Assembly (NCBI GenBank): GCA_014904845.1
Contig: MU119317.1
Location: forward strand, 63,972 to 127,971
Origin: Acephala macrosclerotiorum
Lineage: Eukaryota; Ascomycota; Leotiomycetes; Helotiales; Mollisiaceae
DNA length: 64,000 nt
Direction: 5' to 3'
Made by a program: the position numbers and the translations under genes. The notes under the pieces were generated by a model. It did no database searches. It was given only the letters and a program-made list of their open reading frames with translations, and was not told the DNA's origin. Shown one piece after another: positions 58,301 to 64,000 of this stretch; the first letter of the stretch is position 1, and each line of letters opens with the position of its first letter.

Positions 58301-60515
58301 TATCGATGGGATCCAAAGATGACCTGACCGAAATAACCGGTCCTTCTGGTTTGAACGATAAGGAAATTTTAGGAGCGATATTCGACGTCGTTGCCGCATG
58401 TTGAGAGCTAATGATCGAATTTATCGGCCTGGGAATTGATGATGGTGAAGGACCATTATGACTGACTCCCTCCCCGCCACCCGAGCTCGGCCTGGGAACA
58501 TTGATTGACGATGATGCCGCATGTTGGACACTACTTAGAATCGACTTTATGGGCCCAGGGGCTGATAGTGGCGAAGATGCGACGTGTTGGCTCTCTACTG
58601 GGGGGCGAATACTTCCAACCGAGCTCGGTCGATGAAGAAGTGAACTTTCCGCTGGAAAATTTGCTGATGATGGGACCTTGATTGATGATAGGGAGGCGCT
58701 GTGAACACTCAAGCTCGCTGCAGGAAGAGACGATCTAGGACCTGGGCTTGTTTGATGACTAGCAGACGGGGGGTTGAACGATGGAAAGCCGGGAATGCTG
58801 AAGCTACCAGTATGGCTTGATGGTTTCAAATTGGCTGCTAAGGTGCTAGCTCTTTGAGGTCCATTTGAGCCCGCCGCAGGAAGAGACGGCTCTGGACGCA
58901 ACGGAGGCAAGCTCGGCTGTGGTACGTTTCGAGAAGACTCCCGTAATAAATTGCTCGGGTCAGCAAGGCTTGTTGGTTCAGGAAAATTGTTCGCTTGTAA
59001 GGCTGTTGAACCTTTGTTAGTAAGAGGGGTGTTAGGGGGGATCAAAGCAGAGCTAGTCTTCGATCCTAATCAGATGATGTATTAGTAAATGAAACATTAT
59101 GCCATAGGTTTTCTTTTCAGAAGGTTGTTCCAAAGAGCAGGCACGCAATATGTCGCTAGTTAACACCGCCCCCCCCCCCCCAAAAAAAAACCTGGGATTG
59201 ATCACTTAAAGAGATGATTACACTAACCTTGACTAACTAATGACGCTGCTCGCGAACTAATCATTCCTTGCGCCGGAACACTCGTGGGTTCGGTGTTGTG
59301 GGTATATCTTAGAATTGAAGCTACAATGCTTTCTGCCGGCGTCGAGGGTGTTGGAACAACACCTCCAGTCTCTTGGATCAAGTATCGTCTCACGCCAAAA
59401 CCCACAAGCCCGCTCTGGAACGGCACATGTGAAGCGCTAAGAGCGGACTCTATAGCGAAGATCAGGGAGGCCGTAGGATCAGCTGCTGGTCCTGAGCCAG
59501 ACTGGCTGGGCAGAGGAACCGGGGTAGGCTGCACTTTCGACACCGATGCTTGAGCATTCGATGCATGACTCAGTGGCAGAATTTGTGAGACATATCTAAG
59601 GGATGGCAGATTCGGTAGCGGTATTGGATTTGAAGAGACCTTTGCCACCGATGCACGGTCCCTCGAGGAATGACCGCCATTTGGAATAGTCAGCGATGGA
59701 GTTGGGCCATTCGAAGAATGTCCAAGAGATGACAGACCGTGTTGATGAACTGGATTCGAAAAGGCGTTCGTGACCGATACCTGTCCAGTCAAGGTGTGCC
59801 CAAGTGAGGGAATACTGGGCTGCTGAATCGGGTTTGAATGACCATCGGTGGGCGCTTTGCTAATGGACGAGGTACGGCCGAGAGATGGTACCACATTTGC
59901 ACTTGACCGAGTCTCGAGAGTTTGCTTCGCGGAAAAAGCGCTCGAATGTGAAGGCAGATTGGTGATATGCGACATGAGATTTGGAGAAGCTGTCTTGGAT
60001 TCAGGAGGGACGAGGGAACCTATCGGCCAAGGATGCCAAAAGGGGTCCAGGCCGTTCAGCCAACCAGATACGTCGTCAGGGATAGGATAGTCGGTGTTGC
60101 CATTGATAATTGATCCATAAGTAGAAGAAGTGACGCTGTCTGGCGCTCCATTGACCCAAGAGGCGACTGAAGGAGGTACCGATGGTTTTGGTGAAGGTAC
60201 AGAGACGTGCGACGAAGACGGGTGGATTGAGGAGCTGAATCCACGTAAAGTCCGGGATGACTCTATGCTGCAGGCGTCATTGGGGACTCCATCATGGTTT
60301 GAACCAGCAGATGCAGCAGCTGTTGCATAAGAAACATCACTTAGTACGTTTCCAGCGCCAGCCAATGCCTCAGCAAACTCATCTCGCTTGACTCCTGCTC
60401 CGGTCGGCAAAGGGTTGGAAGATTCTGTTGTTTGGGATTGCCATGGCCATTCCCAAGCCGCAGCTCCAGAAGTGCTTGCAGCGACTGCTACAAGCACACC
60501 TTTGGAGAGGTGCAT
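46398..60515 (-). CDS. Giant secreted Ser/Thr-rich mucin-like protein, N-terminal part
   Basis: Exon 1 (60515-59228) starts MHLSKGVLVAVAASTSG, a signal peptide, with a KR Kex2-type site at residues 43-44. A 162-nt intron (59227-59066) containing 13 C then 9 A on the plus strand joins SLVSQG to SKTSSALIPP in frame. Exon 2 runs 12,668 bases without a stop to TAA at 46398, giving 4,651 residues. The sequence is overwhelmingly Ser with Thr, Pro, Ala, Val, Arg and Gln and almost no Cys (I noticed one near the end of exon 2), a profile expected for heavily O-mannosylated wall or matrix protein. Exon 1 holds about four 30-35-residue units ending SLGHSS or similar. Exon 2 holds internal duplications, including two blocks ending in PGNMGA. 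No GPI signal precedes the TAA; the frame continues into the LysM part. An uninterrupted reading would total 5,592 codons. Confidence 0.85.
49940..50060 (-). repeat. Internal duplicate block, copy 2 (PGNMGA)
   Basis: It encodes SLPRLSVTRSLIIPTPSTP then LLSLPDTVPGNMGATTRG, a diverged copy of the block near 53,820-53,950. Confidence 0.7.
53820..53950 (-). repeat. Internal duplicate block, copy 1 (PGNMGA)
   Basis: It encodes LSVTLPHLSLPSSLAIPTPS then IPHISLSVTIPGNMGASSK. The hydrophobic, Pro-rich block differs from the surrounding Ser-rich sequence and recurs near 49,940-50,060. Confidence 0.7.
59169..59190. repeat. Homopolymer pair, 13 C then 9 A
   Basis: It sits inside the first intron of the giant gene. 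Such a pair is prone to length error or polymorphism but lies outside coding sequence. Confidence 0.9.
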
Positions 60516-61103
60516 TTTGACGAAACTTCACGCAGCTTGAGAACTTTCAAATGTTCTTTTGGGGAGTAAATAATAACGACTTGATAGAAAATCTTGTGAC
60601 ATTAATTCGGATGAGAAAGAAAAGATTCACGTTGAGGTTCCCCTGGGAGTAATATGTGATGATGCAATGACGAAAGAAATTCATACCTTCCTATGATGCA
60701 GCGCTGAATCTCAGCATCTTCTCCACTTCCATTTTATGATGTTAGGTCGAGACTGCGTGTTCCTGAAGGTTTATGATGTCCAGGAACCAAATCACTTCGG
60801 CTAACCCCTTTCCGTCGTAGCCGCCACTTTCCCCTCGCTAGCGAAGGCCCGGTCCCGAGAATCCTCGTGTGACGTTTTTCCCGGCCTGCTATTCGGGTTT
60901 AATGCCACAGGCCACTGTTCCAAAGCCGTAAGGCGAGCCCTAAGAGTCATGTCGAAGTTAAGTCTAATCTTAGCCCAACATCACCAATCCCTACGATGCT
61001 GCGAGTTGACCAATCGTAATGCAAGCTAAGGACGGAAACCTCAAAATGCACGACGTCTTGACTCATTGTCTTGAAATGTCCTCGCCAGTCTCCTTCACAG
61101 TCA
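60516..61103. other. Intergenic region upstream of the giant gene
   Basis: The promoter of the giant Ser-rich gene and the 3' flank of uridine kinase. A frame at 60947-61168 (-) partly overlaps the uridine kinase last exon and is not supported. Confidence 0.5.
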
Positions 61104-63083
61104 TCAACATCCAAAATATTTGCGCTCGATCCACCGTTCTTCAAAATCTGCGACCATTGTGCAGACAATAACGTTGACCCCTGGAAAAACCTTTGTAAGT
61201 CTGTTCAAGCCCAGCTTGCCTGCGAAGTAAGTGACGAAAACAATTTTGTCTTCGGGAACGCCGTGGTCAACAAGGACTTGGACCGCCATCAGTGCGGCAC
61301 CCCCACTAGACATCTGCGGGTCCAGTATCAGTACGCTATCGTGCGTCTCAATATTCCCGGGGAGTTTGAGGTAATGCAATTCTGGTTCACCGGTACGTAT
61401 GTTGGATTGTATGAGGAGACGGCCTGTTCGACAGTCTGGCAATACTCGTTTTAAACCAGTCTCGAAGACAGATCCTGCGCGAAGAACGACGACTGCACTA
61501 GTTTCTCCTATCGCAGTTAAACCGTTGTACTTGTTGCCTGCCGGTGTCTCAACGGTTTTCTCCTTGAAGTAGATGTTGTTCATGGCGCTTGAGAATCGTT
61601 AGCAAGACTCGCATCTCCGTAACCGATTTGTGACGTACTTTTCAACCAGAAGCGTAGCCATTCTGTCGAAGTAGAAGATAAAGTCTTCGGCTGAGGTGTC
61701 GATATCTTGGATGATTGTATTCATCCCCTTTACTTGCGAGCTCTGTTCAAGGATCAGGACTTTATTGGAAAGAGGATCATCCTCGGAGCTTTGCCCAAGC
61801 TTCCGAAGTTCAGCTCGATGTGCTTTGGATTTCTCAATGAGTTTACGCTCAATGTACTGTATGACCATCGCTGCAGAATCTGTCAGCACTCTGCTTGTAG
61901 CTATTCTCAAAGTAAACTCACTAATTGCAACTCTGTTTTCGACACCCCGCGGAACGATGATGTCTGGCCCTAGTCAATATACAGTAATTTTTCAATATGC
62001 CCAGACTCACCTGCTACTTTTCGTTGAGGCTCTACAAATTGCTCAAAGTTTGGCTACTTGGAGTAAGTAAATGTATTGTTTGACGAAGTTCAGAGGTAGA
62101 ACCTCTTCCAACGTGAAAATTTAAAAGAGACATGCGACATGGTTCTCCCTCTCGATACATACCTTCACAAAAGAGAACCATTGTTTGATACAGCCCTCTA
62201 TATCTCTGCCGCGCTCAGAAACATCCCGTAGAACTAAAGACTGTCAGATACCGCAGTACGTAGGTTCATGTAGCTTACTTCGTCGAGACAAGCAAGTGTC
62301 TGCGTCTGCTTCGCAGAATATCTGGATTAAGAGGAGTCAGAACTCAACACCAAAACTTCAAGATATGCACGAACCTTCATATCCAGAAGCTCAAGAACCC
62401 GTTCATCATAGAGCGCGAAGATTCCTTCAAGTATGAGAACATGAGGAGAGTAGATGGAAGTTGTTTCCTTCTCCCGTGCATGTTTGGCGAATGAGTAGAT
62501 TGGGATCTCCGCTCTCTTCCTAGTTTGTGTCAGCTTGTGAAACTTCAATGTTCGAGCTGCGAACACTGAAATGTAAGCACATGATAAACTTACCCTGCTT
62601 TGAGATCACGCAGTCGTTCAACTAGAAGACCGAAGTCTACTGCATCTGGTGAATCGAAATCGTATTCGTTTAAGAAAGCTTTACGAGATGCTTCGGCGTC
62701 TAGGGATTTGTAGAAGGAGTCCTAGATCCATTATTAGAAGATCACACAGCATGAGAAGGGCAGCCGCTACCATGGAAAGAATGACAACCCAGGGCAAATT
62801 TAACTTCGACACAATCGCGTGAGATAGTGTAGATTTACCTGACCCTGAGCTACCAGCAATACCAATAATACAAACATCGGCCCTAGCAAAGGTAATGAGC
62901 AAGAAGTCGAGGGAGCGCACGTGAGCTTATTATAGGAGCACGAGACACGGGTGTGAGTTACACGAACCCCAGTTCCTACGAATAGAGGTTCACGGACGAG
63001 AGCTCGAACGCAGTTTGAAGATTGAGATAGGATACTTACCATGGTGGAGAGTAGTGAGCCCTTTTGCTCACTATGTCAGCCAT
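61104..63083 (-). CDS. URK1: Uridine kinase with C-terminal UPRT-like domain
   Basis: Phosphorylates uridine and cytidine in pyrimidine salvage, in the cytosol. The 447-residue product needs ten exons: 63083-63040, 62882-62771, 62721-62594, 62519-62375, 62321-62279, 62233-62163, 62053-62011, 61963-61922, 61870-61639 and 61587-61104; the summed length is an exact multiple of three. Motifs restored by splicing: the P-loop GSSGSGKST (25-33), LSMDSFYKSL, YDFDSPDAVDF, AEIPIYSFAKHAR, LEGIFALYD, LSRRILRDVSERGRDIEGC and ADIIVPRGVENRVAI. The C-terminal half is a phosphoribosyltransferase fold with CRTGRLLIQSNIRTGEPELH and LDPQMSSGGAALMAVQVL; it ends RWIERKYFGC. In such fusions the UPRT half is often considered regulatory or inactive. 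The start could be extended, but MADIVSKRAHYSPPW fits. Confidence 0.93.
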
Positions 63084-63827
63084 GATCGATAGCAGCCTCA
63101 AATGACCTTCGAGATCAAGAACATTGATTTTGAGTCTTGATGTTGATATGTGTAGGGGTGCAAATTCAATAGAAAGAGTTGTTAGCTACAAATTATTCTA
63201 TGAATCATGGTATGGTATTCCAAAATGAGTGAATGGGGTTTGGCTCGAACAAAGGTCGAAGAGGCTGGGATTCGACGTTCAATTTCGATATCAAAGACAT
63301 CACGTGCCAAGCCCTTAGCGCTGAGCTAGGCGTTTTCCTTACTAGCTTCACAAGCTCTTGCGGATACTTTAACGAAATCTGCACCGCACATTCTTCCTCT
63401 TTTATTATTCACATCTTTCCGATTACAGGCGCACAGTGCTGGACACTCCAGCATTTACGCACATTTACTCATGACATACGAAGATTAGAAAGACGCCTCG
63501 AGTATGGTTGGTAACCTACGTCCACGATTCCAGCCCTAGCTGACACGTTTAGGCTTCTTCAACTGCTTCTACGGCTACCCCTCTGCGACATACTTTTGAG
63601 AGACGCGCAGAGGACGTTAAACCACTGAAAAGGTTCGGGCCTTCCTCTTCCTTCCGAGTTGCTCCTGCCTTCGTTGGTGCTTTCGAATAATCAAGCGCAA
63701 CGACCACGGCTATCACTACATGATGACTTTCATCAACTGGGAATCTCTCCTAAAAATTACGCATGCGGAGAACTGTTTAGTTGTTTTACTGATCGATACC
63801 GATGGAGCGACCTCGTTTCATATTGCT
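63084..63827. other. Divergent intergenic region
   Basis: The shared upstream region of uridine kinase and the GID8-like gene; an upstream exon of the latter may hide here. The frame is open from an ATG at 63720, which could be leader or intron. Confidence 0.4.
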
Positions 63828-64000
63828 ATGAAGCATCAACCCACAACCACGAAGCTAACACTAGTGTCTATCGATAGTGATATTAATGCCCTCATCTTCG
63901 ACTACCTCACGACTGAAGGTTATCCTTCCGCGGCAGCTAAATTCTCCAAGGAAGCGAACCTACGGCCGCAACAAGAAGAGGAGTCATTGATCGCACGAAG
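63828..64000 (+). CDS. GID8: GID8-like LisH/CTLH protein, 5' part only
   Basis: The window ends inside this gene. The visible sequence contains DSDINALIFDYLTTEGYPSA followed by AAKFSKEANLRPQQEEES, the LisH motif and the lead into CTLH as in GID8/TWA1, a core subunit of the GID/CTLH E3 ubiquitin ligase that degrades gluconeogenic enzymes in yeast. The start is uncertain: the ATG at 63828 is in frame, but GCTAACACTAG and CGATAG at 63854-63877 look like a branch site and 3' splice site, so the true first exon may lie upstream with this exon beginning at 63878. The 3' end is outside the window. Confidence 0.7.
   Translation, partial: MKHQPTTTKLTLVSIDSDINALIFDYLTTEGYPSAAAKFSKEANLRPQQEEESLIAR

Noticed and set aside
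1..64000. CRISPR array, rRNA genes, prophage or insertion sequences
   Set aside because: Nothing of the kind is visible; the gene structure is eukaryotic.

Overview
This window reads as nuclear chromosomal DNA of a filamentous ascomycete (Pezizomycotina; a leotiomycete-like fungus is my guess, not shown). The signs are short GT-AG introns of about 45-160 nt with CTAAC/CTGAC-like branch sites, genes on both strands spaced 0.1-2.5 kb apart, fungal-specific families (CHO2, KRE9/KNH-like, hydrophobin-like, LysM, BSC6-like MFS) and no operons. Exon ends below were worked out by hand from reading frames, splice sites and family conservation.

Layout. 0-1.8 kb: AT-rich sequence without a supported gene. 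1.8-8.7 kb: an MFS transporter, an EIF1AD-like S1/OB-fold protein, the ER mannosyltransferase ALG3, a small mitochondrial coiled-coil protein and an acidic protein of unknown role. 9.7-14.2 kb: a secreted Ser/Ala-rich repeat protein ending in a hydrophobin-like eight-cysteine module, an aldo-keto reductase and a small damaged-looking gene. 15-23.3 kb: a monocarboxylate-type transporter, glia maturation factor GMF1 (four exons, the first being only the ATG) and a two-HKD phospholipase D-like protein; a MITE-like inverted repeat lies between the last two. 25.4-30.7 kb: a multi-pass membrane protein with an in-frame TAG, then an acidic protein with candidate SUMO-interacting motifs. 31.5-40.1 kb: NBP35, an unknown 417-residue protein, a degenerate array of roughly 175-bp repeats, and CHO2. 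41.1-60.5 kb: a frameshifted KRE9/KNH-like surface protein and then one enormous reading frame of about 17 kb. 61.1-63.1 kb: uridine kinase with a UPRT-like domain (10 exons). The window ends inside a GID8-like gene.

The striking object is the 43.6-60.5 kb locus. A signal peptide leads into more than 4,600 residues of Ser/Thr-rich, almost cysteine-free sequence; after one in-frame TAA the same frame continues for another 940 codons through a Pro/Gly/Gln/Asn-rich segment and a compact domain to three LysM modules. If the TAA is an error or is bypassed, the product is a secreted mucin-like LysM protein of about 5,590 residues.

The housekeeping genes (ALG3, GMF1, NBP35, CHO2, URK1) are intact over several kilobases of coding sequence, while four surface or accessory genes each carry one disabling change (13.53, 25.95, 41.92 and 46.40 kb). 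This suggests relaxed constraint on accessory genes more than general sequence error, but reads or RNA are needed to decide.
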